DNA of 64,000 nt from Bacteroidaceae bacterium (GTDB taxonomy: Bacteria; Bacteroidota; Bacteroidia; Bacteroidales; Bacteroidaceae). Shown here piece by piece: positions 1-10,100 of this stretch (its first letter is position 1; each line of letters starts with the position of its first letter). The notes under the pieces are model-generated. The model was not told the origin of the DNA and ran no database searches. It was given only the letters and a program-made list of their open reading frames with translations. Both the position numbers and the translations under genes were made by a program. The stretch is from assembly GCA_017509605.1 (NCBI GenBank), contig JAFWPH010000012.1, forward strand, positions 62,001-126,000, read 5' to 3'.

Positions 1-1
1 T

Positions 2-1027
2 CCTACCGACCTGATGGGCGATGCCTACGAAATCTTGCTGAAGAAATTTGCTGATGATTCAAAGGCCAAGGCTGGTGAGTTCTATACACCCCGATCTGTT
101 GTGCAGCTGCTTGTTCGCATACTTGACCCGAAACCCGGTGAAAGTGTTTACGATCCTGCTTGCGGATCAGGTGGTATGCTTATTGAGGCCGTACATCACA
201 TGAATCATAGTAGCCTTTGTTGTGGAAACATCTTCGGGCAAGAGAAGAATGTGGTTAACTCGGCTATTGCCAAGATGAACCTTTTCCTGCATGGTGCCAG
301 TGATTTCAACATTATGCAGGGTGACACACTCCGCAACCCGAAGATCTTGCAAGGTGGAGAGGTGGCAAAGTTCGACTGCGTGATTGCCAATCCTCCGTTC
401 TCTTTGGAGAAATGGGGTTCGGTGGAATGGTCATCCGACAAATATGGTCGTAACATCTGGGGAACGCCCAGCGACTCATGTGGTGACTACGCTTGGATTC
501 AACACATGATAGCATCGATGGCTCCGGGAAAGGGGCGCATGGCTGTAGTGATGCCGCAAGGTGTACTCTTCCGAGGCAATGAAGAAGGACGCATACGTGA
601 GAAGTTAGTGAAAAGTGACATGGTGGAAGCCGTTGTGACGCTTGGCGACAAACTCTTCTATGGAACAGGTCTTTCACCGTGTTTCCTAATTATTCGCAAG
701 ATGAAGCCCGCAGCACATAGTGCGCGTGTGCTGATGATTGACGGCACAAAGATTCTGACTCCGAAACGCGCTCAGAACATATTGGAACAGAAGGATGTTG
801 ACCGATTGTTCGAGTTATATATCAACTATGAGAACGTAGAAGACTTCTCACAGGTCGTAACGCTCGATGATATTGCCGCCAAGGGCTACGACCTATCACC
901 GAACAAATATGTGCAGTACCACCGCGAAGCAATCAAACCCTACGCCGAGGTGCTTGCAGCGTTCAAGGCTGCTTACGAGGAAGTGAAGCTTCGTGAAGCG
1001 GAATTCAGAAACATCATAAATGCATAG
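2..1027 (+). CDS. hsdM: Type I restriction-modification DNA methyltransferase subunit, first copy (5' end outside window)
   Basis: The frame is open from base 2 with no upstream stop, so this is the C-terminal part of an HsdM adenine-N6 methyltransferase; the first ATG (14) is internal. Seen: the SAM-binding motif DPACGSGGML about 50 residues in, and the catalytic NPPF motif near residue 127, followed by the usual WG...WGTP block. Known: HsdM pairs with HsdS to methylate a bipartite site and, with HsdR, to cut unmodified DNA. It overlaps the next gene, also an HsdM, by 8 bp. The two are clearly paralogous but diverged, and both keep catalytic motifs. The helical N-terminal region expected upstream is missing only because the window starts here. 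Confidence 0.93.
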   Translation, partial: PTDLMGDAYEILLKKFADDSKAKAGEFYTPRSVVQLLVRILDPKPGESVYDPACGSGGMLIEAVHHMNHSSLCCGNIFGQEKNVVNSAIAKMNLFLHGASDFNIMQGDTLRNPKILQGGEVAKFDCVIANPPFSLEKWGSVEWSSDKYGRNIWGTPSDSCGDYAWIQHMIASMAPGKGRMAVVMPQGVLFRGNEEGRIREKLVKSDMVEAVVTLGDKLFYGTGLSPCFLIIRKMKPAAHSARVLMIDGTKILTPKRAQNILEQKDVDRLFELYINYENVEDFSQVVTLDDIAAKGYDLSPNKYVQYHREAIKPYAEVLAAFKAAYEEVKLREAEFRNIINA

Positions 1028-2582
1028 AAAGATGGAAGAACACATGAATACACGATACCGCCGACCAGACGAGACTATTTCATTGGACGAACTGAAATCG
1101 TTCCTATGGGGTGCTGCCACCCGTCTGCGCGGACAGATAGATGCCGCTGGTTATAAGGAATACATCTTTCCACTGCTCTTCTTCAAGCGCATCAGTGATG
1201 TCTATGATGAGCAGTTCGAGGGCTTCGTGGCAGAAGGAGGTGAGGAATATGCTGGTATGCAAGCCGAGGAACTGGCCATCCGCATACCTGACGGTGCACA
1301 TTGGCGTGATGTACGTGAAGTGACAGAGAATGTTGGTCAACGTTTAGTTGAAGCTTTTATCGCCATTGAACAGGCTAACCCTGGTGAAGAGGCAGATGGT
1401 CGTGTCATTGGTGGTCTGGATGGCATTTTTGGGCCGAAGGATGGATGGACAAACAAAAACAAAATGCCCGACCATATCATCACATCTCTCATCGAAGACT
1501 TCTCTCGATATAATCTTGGATTGTCTTCTTGTCCTGCTGACGAGATGGGTCAGGCATACGAATATCTTGTAGGAAAGTTTGCTGATGATGCAGGTAATAC
1601 CGCACAGGAATTCTATACGAACCGTACTGTGGTAACCCTGATGGCTGAGATTCTCCAGCCTAAGCCAAATGAGAGCATCTACGACCCTACATGCGGTAGT
1701 GGCGGTATGCTTGTGAAATGTCTTGATTTCCTACGTCAGAAAGGACAGCCTTGGCAGGGCGTAAAGGTGTTCGGACAGGAAATCAATGCTCTGACTGCTT
1801 CTATTGCCCGAATGAATCTCTACTTGAATGGTGTAGAGGATTTCAGCATTGTGCGTGAAGACACACTGGCTCATCCTGCTTTCGTTGATGGTAGCCATTT
1901 GCGGAAGTTTGACATCGTGTTGGCTAATCCGCCATATTCCATCAAGACATGGAATCGCGAAGCATTCATGAATGACAAATGGGGACGCAACTTTCTTGGA
2001 ACCCCACCACAAGGACGTGCAGACTATGCTTTCATACAACATATTATTGCCTCGATGGATGACGAGAATGGGCGTAGTGCGACATTGCTTCCTCACGGCG
2101 TTTTGTTCCGCGATGATGAGCGAGAAATGCGAAAGAAATTAATTGAATCAGACAAGATAGAAGCGATTATCGGAATTGGAGAAAATCTGTTCTTCAACTC
2201 GTGTATGGAAGCGTGCATTTTAATTTGTAACAATAACAAGAAAGACGTACTTAAAGGCAGAATATTATTCATAAATGCGGTCAAAGAAGTAGAAAGAAAA
2301 AACGCTGAGTCGTATTTGAACGAAAAACACATATCTAAAATATCTTCAGCTTATCATAATGCTATAGATATTGATAAGTTCTGTAAAGTCATTTCTAACA
2401 AAGAACTGATTAATAATAACGCAGATTTAAGTATTCAAAAAATCGTATTTCTTGACGCCACAGATTACACGTCATTATTATCATATGACGAAAGTGTGTT
2501 GCTGTGGCAGTCACAAACAACAAAAACAGAGCTAGAGGTTGATACATTCATAAAACTAATCCAAAACGGTAATGAAGTTTGA
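1020..2582 (+). CDS. hsdM: Type I restriction-modification DNA methyltransferase subunit, second copy
   Basis: A full-length HsdM of 520 aa. The N-terminal helical domain (residues ~12-150, with LFFKRISDVYDEQ) is followed by the N6-methyltransferase core with DPTCGSGGML and the catalytic NPPYS. ATGs at 1020, 1032 and 1044 are all in frame; 1020 overlaps the preceding stop and is used here, but 1044 (MNTRYRRPDE) is equally plausible. The gene overlaps hsdS by 11 bp, so translational coupling is likely. From about 2140 onward the sequence becomes AT-richer than the first two thirds, and this continues into the first half of hsdS, suggesting recombinational exchange of the specificity region together with the end of this gene. 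Confidence 0.93.
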   Translation: MHRKMEEHMNTRYRRPDETISLDELKSFLWGAATRLRGQIDAAGYKEYIFPLLFFKRISDVYDEQFEGFVAEGGEEYAGMQAEELAIRIPDGAHWRDVREVTENVGQRLVEAFIAIEQANPGEEADGRVIGGLDGIFGPKDGWTNKNKMPDHIITSLIEDFSRYNLGLSSCPADEMGQAYEYLVGKFADDAGNTAQEFYTNRTVVTLMAEILQPKPNESIYDPTCGSGGMLVKCLDFLRQKGQPWQGVKVFGQEINALTASIARMNLYLNGVEDFSIVREDTLAHPAFVDGSHLRKFDIVLANPPYSIKTWNREAFMNDKWGRNFLGTPPQGRADYAFIQHIIASMDDENGRSATLLPHGVLFRDDEREMRKKLIESDKIEAIIGIGENLFFNSCMEACILICNNNKKDVLKGRILFINAVKEVERKNAESYLNEKHISKISSAYHNAIDIDKFCKVISNKELINNNADLSIQKIVFLDATDYTSLLSYDESVLLWQSQTTKTELEVDTFIKLIQNGNEV

Positions 2583-3630
2583 TAATATTGCAGTAAATAT
2601 AACAGAAAAGCGAGAGCCTGTTCCTGAGGATAGTCGTTTTTATATAGGACTTGAGCATCTAGATTCTGGGTCACTATATGTGACAAGATATGGGCTTGAT
2701 GTTGACTTAAAAGGCGATAAGTTAGTTATGCATAAAGGCGACATCTTACTTGGAAAGCGAAACGCATATCTAAGAAGAGCCGCAATAGCCCCACACGACG
2801 GTTTATTTTCTGCACATGGCATGATTCTCAGACCCAAAGAAGATGTCGTAGATAAAAACTATTTTCCGTTCTTTGTCTCATCAGATAAATTTTTCGACGA
2901 AGTTATCAGGATATCCGTCGGCGGTCTATCGCCTACGGTTAATTGGAAAGATTTAAAGAATCTAGACTTCGACCTTCCTCCACTTGCTGAACAAAAGGTT
3001 CTGGCAGATAAACTTTGGGCGGCTTATCGTCTGAAAGAATCATACAAGAAACTGCTTGCTGCTACCGAGGAAATGGTGAAATCGCGGTTTATCGAGATGT
3101 TTGGGAATCCTGTTACCAACAATAAAGGTTGGAATACCTTACCTATCAAGGATGTTGCTCCAGAAGCTCCAAGCATAGAAAAGCAAACAGGGAAAGTGTG
3201 GATTCTGAATCTTGACATGATTGAGAGTAATACAGGTAAGGTCGTTGAAAAAGTCTTTGTAAACGACTCGAACTTGTTGTCTGTAGCCCCATTTGATGAA
3301 GGGAATGTACTATACTCAAAACTGAGGCCCTACCTCAATAAAGTAGTCATTCCAGACGGGAAAGGATATGCTACAACAGAACTCGTTCCACTCCGCCCGA
3401 ATCAGAAATTACTTAATCTCACATTCTTCAGTCATTTGCTTAGAGGAGATGATTTTGTTACTTACGCTAACAGTATATCGACTGGAACCAAAATGCCAAG
3501 AATGCCTTTGAACGATTTAAGAAAGTTCCAATGTATTCTTCCTCCTATGGAGAAACAAAATGAATTTGAAGAGATTGCGCGTCAGGCCGATAAATCAGGG
3601 TCTGTCCTGCAATATAGGATTGCATGTTAA
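2572..3630 (+). CDS. hsdS: Type I restriction-modification specificity subunit
   Basis: HsdS sets the recognition sequence of the complex. The 352-aa protein shows two target-recognition domains: TRD1 (~1-145), ending at the conserved LPPLAEQ helix, and TRD2 (~180-330), ending at LPPMEKQ. A linker helix between them contains KSRFIEMFGNP. The start overlaps hsdM by 11 bp. The C-terminal helix after EIARQADKS is very short: the protein ends about 10 residues later, where family members usually continue for 20-40 residues. This may be a natural short form or the result of a small frameshift. TRD1 is AT-rich compared with TRD2. No second hsdS cassette for phase variation is seen in the window. 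Confidence 0.9.
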   Translation: MKFDNIAVNITEKREPVPEDSRFYIGLEHLDSGSLYVTRYGLDVDLKGDKLVMHKGDILLGKRNAYLRRAAIAPHDGLFSAHGMILRPKEDVVDKNYFPFFVSSDKFFDEVIRISVGGLSPTVNWKDLKNLDFDLPPLAEQKVLADKLWAAYRLKESYKKLLAATEEMVKSRFIEMFGNPVTNNKGWNTLPIKDVAPEAPSIEKQTGKVWILNLDMIESNTGKVVEKVFVNDSNLLSVAPFDEGNVLYSKLRPYLNKVVIPDGKGYATTELVPLRPNQKLLNLTFFSHLLRGDDFVTYANSISTGTKMPRMPLNDLRKFQCILPPMEKQNEFEEIARQADKSGSVLQYRIAC

Positions 3631-3654
3631 ATGAAATAAAAAATACAATATATT

Positions 3655-6582
3655 ATGGCATACTTTAACGAAGAAAATACCGTTGAGCAGATGCTCATCA
3701 ACGCTGCAGGCAATTGTGGCTGGATCTATGTGGAACCACAGGAAGTACCACGCCTTCCTGACGAGGTGCTTGTCACAGAATGGTTGTTGACTGCTCTAAA
3801 GAAATTCAATGATATTACAGACGACCAGGCTGCACAGGTTATCTATAGACTACGTGCAGCTTGTAGCATTGGTACCAATCACGAAGAACTAATCAATGCC
3901 AATGACCGTTTCCGTCGATTGCTGTTTGAGGAAAACTCTTATCCTTATGGTGAGGATGGAGAGAACATCAACATCCGTTTCTTCAGTGATGTTCCTTCTG
4001 AGAATCGATGCGTGGTCACCAACCAATGGGAGTTTCCAAGGCGTAGCAAGGAAGGCGGAAAGCGTCTTGACCTGGTATTTATCATCAATGGCATACCAAT
4101 GGTAATTGGAGAAGCCAAAACCCCTGTGAAGTCATCGGTTACATGGGCAGATGGTGCAACAGACATTTTACACTATCAGAAGAGCATTCCTGAAATGTTT
4201 GTCCCCAACATCCTCACTTTTGCCAGTGAAGGACGAGAACTGCAATATGCAGGTGTAGGTTGTCCCGTGGATAAATGGGGGCCTTGGTTTGCTGATGAGG
4301 AGCGTCGGCATGGAACGTTAGACGATGTGGAGCATAACTACCTGGCATTGCTCACCCCAGAAAGATTGCTTGACATCTATCGCTATTATACGGTCTTTAC
4401 TGGCACATCGGGCGGCCGAAAAATCAAGATAGTTTGCCGCTATCAGCAATACCTTGGTGGGGAAGCTATCGTACAGAGGGTGTTGGGTACCTACCGAGCT
4501 GGAAAAGGTCCAAGGAAAGGACTCATCTGGCACTTTCAGGGTTCTGGAAAGTCATGGCTGATGGTGTTCGCTGCCCAGAAACTACGCCGCCAGAACGACT
4601 TGAAGGCTCCGACTGTGGTCATTGTGGATGACCGCATCGATTTGGAAGACCAGATTACTGGTGACTTTACCCGTGCAGAGATACCAAATGTGGACGGCAT
4701 CTCATCTAAGGAAGAATTGGAGACGAAGATACACCAGCGTAAGATTCTCATAACCACAATCTTTAAGTTTGGCGACCTAAATGATGGTGAGGTAATCGAT
4801 GACCGCGACAATATCATCCTACTCATGGACGAGGCACACCGCACACAAGAAGGGGACCTTGGAAAAAAGATGCGCACGGCACTGCCTAATGCATTCTTCT
4901 TCGGTCTGACAGGAACACCTATCAACCGTAACGACCACAATACCTTTGCTTGCTTTGGTAGTGTAGAAGACGAGTATGGCTATATCTCGAAATACACCTT
5001 CCAAAACTCTGTTGCTGATGGTGCCACCTTGGAGTTGAATTTCAAGACGGTTCCCGTAGAAATGCATCTTGATGAGGCCAAACTTCAAGAAGAGTTTGAT
5101 GCACTGACCGACCAAATTAGCGAGGAAGACAAGCAGGAACTGGTACGCCGTACCAGCGTAGAGGCTTTCTTTACGTCTGAGAAGCGTATCAAAGATGTGT
5201 GTAAGTATATCGTGAATCATTTCCGTGAATATGTGGAGCCAACTGGCATGAAGGCACAGGTCGTGGTGTATAACCGTGACTGTTGTGTGAAATATAAAAA
5301 GGCCCTGGATGCGTTGCTGGGCACTGATGACCAGACTACCATCGTGATGCATACATCAGGCGATAAGGCTGATGAATACAGGGCGTATAAGCGGACTCGT
5401 GACGAGGAAAAGAAGTTACTCGACCAGTTCCGCGACCCTCTGTCCCCATTGAAGTTAGTTATCGTTACGAGTAAACTGCTAACAGGCTTTGATGCACCTA
5501 TTCTTCAGTGTATGTATCTTGACAAGCCAATGAAGAATCATACGCTGCTACAAGCCATCTGTCGCACTAATCGTACCTATAACGAGAACAAGAAGTGCGG
5601 ACTGATTGTTGACTTCGTTGGTGTGTTCGAGGATGTAGCTAAAAGCCTCGCATTCGACGAGGAAAGTGTGAAGACCATTATCAAGAACATGGACGAGATT
5701 AAGGCGCTCATTCCAACATTCATGCAGGAATGTATTCAGTTTTTTCCTGGCATTGACCGTACTGTTGGTGGATGGGAAGGATTGACGGCTGCCCAACAAT
5801 GTCTGAAGGAGGAAGGCGTGAAAACTAACTTTGCACGGCATTTTGCACGGCTTTCAAAGGCTTGGGAAATTATTTCACCTGACGAATTCCTTACTCCATA
5901 TTCCAGTGATTACACTTGGCTTGCACAAGTATATCAGAGTGTACGCCCTGTTAGTGGTGGAAACCTAATCTGGACTTTACTCGGAGCTAAGACCATAGAG
6001 ATTATCCATAACAACATTGATACCATCGACATAGGTACCCCACTTGAAGACCTCGTTGTAGATGCTGACATCATCGACTCGGTTTTGGAAGACGAAAAGA
6101 AACGTGAGAAGAAGATTGTTGAGGTGGAAAAGATGCTGAAGATACGTCTGGGTGAGCATAAGGGTGACCCTAAATTCAAGAAGTTTGCAGAAAAACTGGA
6201 TGAGCTGCGTGAGCGTATGGAACAGAATCTGATTTCGAGCATTGACTTCCTGAAGCAGTTGCTGCAGATGGCTCGTGAATTGCTTGAGGCAGAAAAGGAG
6301 ATGGAAAAACCTCAAGACAAACGCGCCCAGGCTAAAGCCGCTCTGACAGATCTTTTCCAAAGCATCAAGACAGAAGATACACCTTTTATCGTGGAGCAGG
6401 TAGTGAACGACATCGACAATGAAGTCGTCAATATCGTACGCCAGTTCAATGATGCTTTCCAAAGTGTTACGGCAAGGCGTGAGATAAAGAAGAAACTGCG
6501 TTCTATCCTCTGGATTAAATACCAAATTAAGGACAATGACGTTTTCGAGAAAGCTTACAGCTATATTGAAATGTACTATTAG
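3655..6582 (+). CDS. hsdR: Type I restriction endonuclease, R subunit
   Basis: The motor and nuclease subunit of the type I enzyme, 975 aa. Seen in order: the N-terminal nuclease domain with the E-x-K signature (VIGEAKTP, near residue 152), Walker A (GSGKSW, ~296), the helicase DEAH box (DEAHRT, ~392), LTGTP, and the second RecA-like domain with TSKLLTGFDAP and the QAICRTNR helicase motif. The C-terminal ~300 residues are charged and helical, as expected for the part contacting HsdM and HsdS. It lies 24 bp downstream of hsdS on the same strand, completing an M-M-S-R operon. No frameshift is seen. Confidence 0.95.
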   Translation: MAYFNEENTVEQMLINAAGNCGWIYVEPQEVPRLPDEVLVTEWLLTALKKFNDITDDQAAQVIYRLRAACSIGTNHEELINANDRFRRLLFEENSYPYGEDGENINIRFFSDVPSENRCVVTNQWEFPRRSKEGGKRLDLVFIINGIPMVIGEAKTPVKSSVTWADGATDILHYQKSIPEMFVPNILTFASEGRELQYAGVGCPVDKWGPWFADEERRHGTLDDVEHNYLALLTPERLLDIYRYYTVFTGTSGGRKIKIVCRYQQYLGGEAIVQRVLGTYRAGKGPRKGLIWHFQGSGKSWLMVFAAQKLRRQNDLKAPTVVIVDDRIDLEDQITGDFTRAEIPNVDGISSKEELETKIHQRKILITTIFKFGDLNDGEVIDDRDNIILLMDEAHRTQEGDLGKKMRTALPNAFFFGLTGTPINRNDHNTFACFGSVEDEYGYISKYTFQNSVADGATLELNFKTVPVEMHLDEAKLQEEFDALTDQISEEDKQELVRRTSVEAFFTSEKRIKDVCKYIVNHFREYVEPTGMKAQVVVYNRDCCVKYKKALDALLGTDDQTTIVMHTSGDKADEYRAYKRTRDEEKKLLDQFRDPLSPLKLVIVTSKLLTGFDAPILQCMYLDKPMKNHTLLQAICRTNRTYNENKKCGLIVDFVGVFEDVAKSLAFDEESVKTIIKNMDEIKALIPTFMQECIQFFPGIDRTVGGWEGLTAAQQCLKEEGVKTNFARHFARLSKAWEIISPDEFLTPYSSDYTWLAQVYQSVRPVSGGNLIWTLLGAKTIEIIHNNIDTIDIGTPLEDLVVDADIIDSVLEDEKKREKKIVEVEKMLKIRLGEHKGDPKFKKFAEKLDELRERMEQNLISSIDFLKQLLQMARELLEAEKEMEKPQDKRAQAKAALTDLFQSIKTEDTPFIVEQVVNDIDNEVVNIVRQFNDAFQSVTARREIKKKLRSILWIKYQIKDNDVFEKAYSYIEMYY

Positions 6583-7184
6583 TAATGAACCAGAATGCCT
6601 CTAGGCGTTCTCTCCTTTACTCCTCCCCTCCTTAGAATAGCTAAAGCCTAAAGCCTAGAGCCTCCTAAGGCGTCAGCCAAAACTCAATAACCAATAACCT
6701 ATAACCAATAACCATTAAAAAAGCCTAAAGCCTCCTAAGGCATCAGCCTAACTTCAATAACCAATAACCTATAACCAATAACCATTAAAAAAGGCCTAAA
6801 GCCTCCTTAGGCGTCAGCCAAAACTCAATTACCTATAACCATAAAAAAAGCCTAAAGCCTGTCGTTTCCGAGTAAATAGGATTTTATAATGTACAACTTT
6901 TTATGCCATTATTTGATTATACGGAATTATTTAAGTATTTTTGCCGTAGAACGATGCTTTTAGGGACAATATGTTTACATCCTATGTTGACAGGCTTATC
7001 ATCTTGAAGGCTTTACATACATTTGCTATCGTCAAAAGATTACTCTTCTTGTTAAGCAAAATATCCAATAGTCGTTGAACAACTTCTTATAAAGCAGATT
7101 TCTAGGCTCGACTTTCAGGAATTCCCTTGTGCAACGAGTAGCAGTAAGATATGGTGTCTTTGAACAGCAAAACAAACAAATGAA
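6583..7184 (+). repeat. Intergenic region with 70-bp tandem repeat, about 3 copies
   Basis: No gene is seen in this 600-bp gap. From about 6651 to 6860 a 70-71 bp unit occurs three times; the cctcctaagg core starts at 6661, 6731 and 6802, and the last copy is partly deleted. The unit is built from CCTAAAGCC and AACCAATAACC-type words. The first ~50 bases (6590-6645) are shared with 15758-15806 and partly with 10937-10966. The right half contains the promoter listed at 6912. Confidence 0.75.
6912..6943 (+). promoter_or_regulatory. Bacteroidetes-type promoter upstream of the GH30 gene
   Basis: TTTG at 6912-6915, a 20-base spacer and TATTTTTG at 6936-6943 match the TTTG/TAnnTTTG consensus. It would give a leader of about 235 nt before the ATG at 7185. 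Confidence 0.55.
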
Positions 7185-10100
7185 ATGATTAAAAATAACT
7201 TTCTCATCTGCTTTGCTCTATTGATAGCATCAGGAATAAAGTTGCAAACTACGGCAAACGCTCAGAATTTGAAAGCCTTGCAGTTTACAACAACCCAGAA
7301 GGACGTGTGGACCATCAAGAAGGCGGATGTCGGCAGAAAAGTGATAGGAAAGCCACAGGCTGTGTTCTCAACCTCTGATGTGACAAGCACTTTCCAGGCT
7401 TGGGGTACTTGTTTCAACGAACTCGACTGGTATGCCATCCAACGGTTGTCTCCTACAGCTCAAACGGAATACTATAAGCGAATGTTTGCTCCTACCGGCG
7501 ACCTGCGTTTCTCCTTGGGAAGAATCCCTGTAGGTGCCAGCGACTATGCCGGGCCAGAAGACTTCTATGACCCTTCGGTGTTTCACCAGCGTAACGAACC
7601 CATCAACTTGGAGGAGTCCTGGTACAGCTGTGACGAAATGCCAGAGGGAGAAACAGACTTCGCCATGGAGCATTTCACTATCGAACGAGACAAGAAGCAC
7701 ATCATCCCTTTCATCAAAAAAGCGCAGGAGCAAAACCCGAATATGACGTTCTGGTGCTCACCATGGAGCCCCCCTCAGTGGATGAAGAAAAGTCATCATT
7801 ATTCCAACCGTGCAGGTTATAGCAACGGACTGGATGTGACTTACCCCTCATACACATCTACTCAGTTCATCATGGAACCAGACTACCTCAATGCTCATGC
7901 GCTGTATTTCAGCAAGTTCATAACGGCTTATGGCGAGGAGGGCATTCCCATCACTGGTATGTGCTATCAGAACGAGGCATACACTTGCAATTATTACCCC
8001 AACACCTCCTGGGAAGCAAAGAGTACTGCCATATTCAACGGTGATTATCTCATACCATATTTGCGGAAACATCATCCTGGGGTGAAAATATGGCTTGGCA
8101 CCATGAATACGAACCACGTGGATGACGTGTTTGAAGTGATTCTCAACTACCGTTCCCAAAGCACTGATCCAGATTTCAACGGAAAAAAGTTGTACGAACT
8201 GTTCGACGGCATCGGATTCCAGTGGGAAGGGCGTGAGGCCATTGCCGAGATGCGTAAACGCTATCCCGACATGGAATTCATCCAGACAGAAAGCGAGTGT
8301 GGCAACGGGACGTTCGATTGGGGGGCCGGGGCACATACTTTCGAATTGATACACCATTATCTCAATAACGGCTGTGTCACCTATACCAATTGGAATTCAA
8401 TCCTTGGCGGAAACGGCCGAGGTCCATTCATGAACTGGTGGCAGAATGGACTTCTTCATCTCGACATCAACAAACGTGTGGCTTATTACACGCCCGAATT
8501 CTATGCCTATAAGCATTATAGCCATTTCATCGGTGACGGAACGAAAATATTACACAAGAGCAGCGGACAGCCATTGGTTCTGGCTGCACAACGACCCGAT
8601 GGTACCATCGTCGTAGTCGTAGGAAATGAAAACGACAAGGAGAGGACGCTCACATTCTCTGTGGACGACAAGTATATGAGCGTCAGGGTTCCAGCAAACT
8701 CCTTCAACACTTTTGTGATAGCGGACGAAGCTACTATCGAAAATCTGGCCGCCGAAGAAGGTTATGGGGAGACTGCTGAGGAGGTGACCGATTGCACGTC
8801 GTTGATTCAAAATCCGACATTCAACTCACTGAAAGGATGGACAAGGAAGAATACAGGTTCAGTGGATGCAACCGCCATGACAGTACTGAACCAAAGGGCC
8901 TACAACAGTTTTTCTACTGATTTCACTTCGATGGACATACATCAGGACATTTTGAACTTGCAGCCCGGTGAATATTATTTAACATGCAGGAGTGTATGTG
9001 GAGAAGGTCTGATTACCGACCAGCATGCATATATCATAGGGTATGACGACAACCCTTTGACTTCTGAAAGCCATGCCGAATCGGCAGTAAAGCAGAACGA
9101 TGCGTGGGACGCACTCAGTTGGGAATTACAGACCACCGGACGAATCACCATCACCGAGGGGCAGAACATACGTATCGGTTATACATCAACATCCAACGGA
9201 GGGCAAAGCGGGTGGTTTGCCGTTACCGATTTCCACCTGTACCGCATAGGGGAAGACGTGGAAGGCAAGGCTGCTGCTTCTGCAAAGTTGGAACAGGAAC
9301 TGAAGGAGGCGCAGGAAAAGTACGACGAAGTGGTTGATGAGGCCCAGACTTTAGTGGCTGACGAAGACAATAGATACGATACCAAGGCCAAGGCAATATT
9401 GGCGGCACTGATTGCCAGGCAGTCGGATGTCATTCCATTGGTGAACGAACCTGTTATGTTCGACGATTTGATAAACGAATTGCGCGACGCCATGGAGCAG
9501 GTGAAGGCTTCGGCCAACTTCAGCTTATTCAAGGGAGAAAAACCCGTAGCCGGACAAACCTACTATCTTTACAACATAGGACAACACAAGTTTGTGAACA
9601 TCGGTTACGGGTCATACGGCACGCAGATGGGACTCGACGATGGGGGACTGGAATTCACTCTTGAGGCATCAGGCAACGGCTACTGTCTGAAGACATCAAC
9701 CATCGGCAGTGACACCTACTATGGTTGGCTCGATGTCAATCCACTGAGCAACGTTACACTTCCCAGTGGCATCGATGCGAAATATTATCTCAACAGCACA
9801 ACCAGCAAGGAACGTCTTACATTCACTGCGGTAGCAATTCCAGGGGTGGACAATGTCTATACCATCCGTTTCCCATCCAACGGCAACAAATATCTGACAT
9901 ACGACACGGCATACCCCACCGTCGTGTGGCTCAGCAGCGACGGAACCAACAACAACTCATGCTGGCAATTCGTCAAAAAGACGGAACGCATCAACGCATT
10001 GACCGACAAGAACGGCGGGGATGCCTCGTTCATGATCGTAAACTCTCATTTCTATCATGATTACAATGCTGGATGGAAAGGATTTACTTACAAAGGTCAA

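Noticed and set aside
2572-3630. Phase-variable hsdS inversion system
   Set aside because: No second hsdS cassette, inverted repeat pair or recombinase is present in the window.
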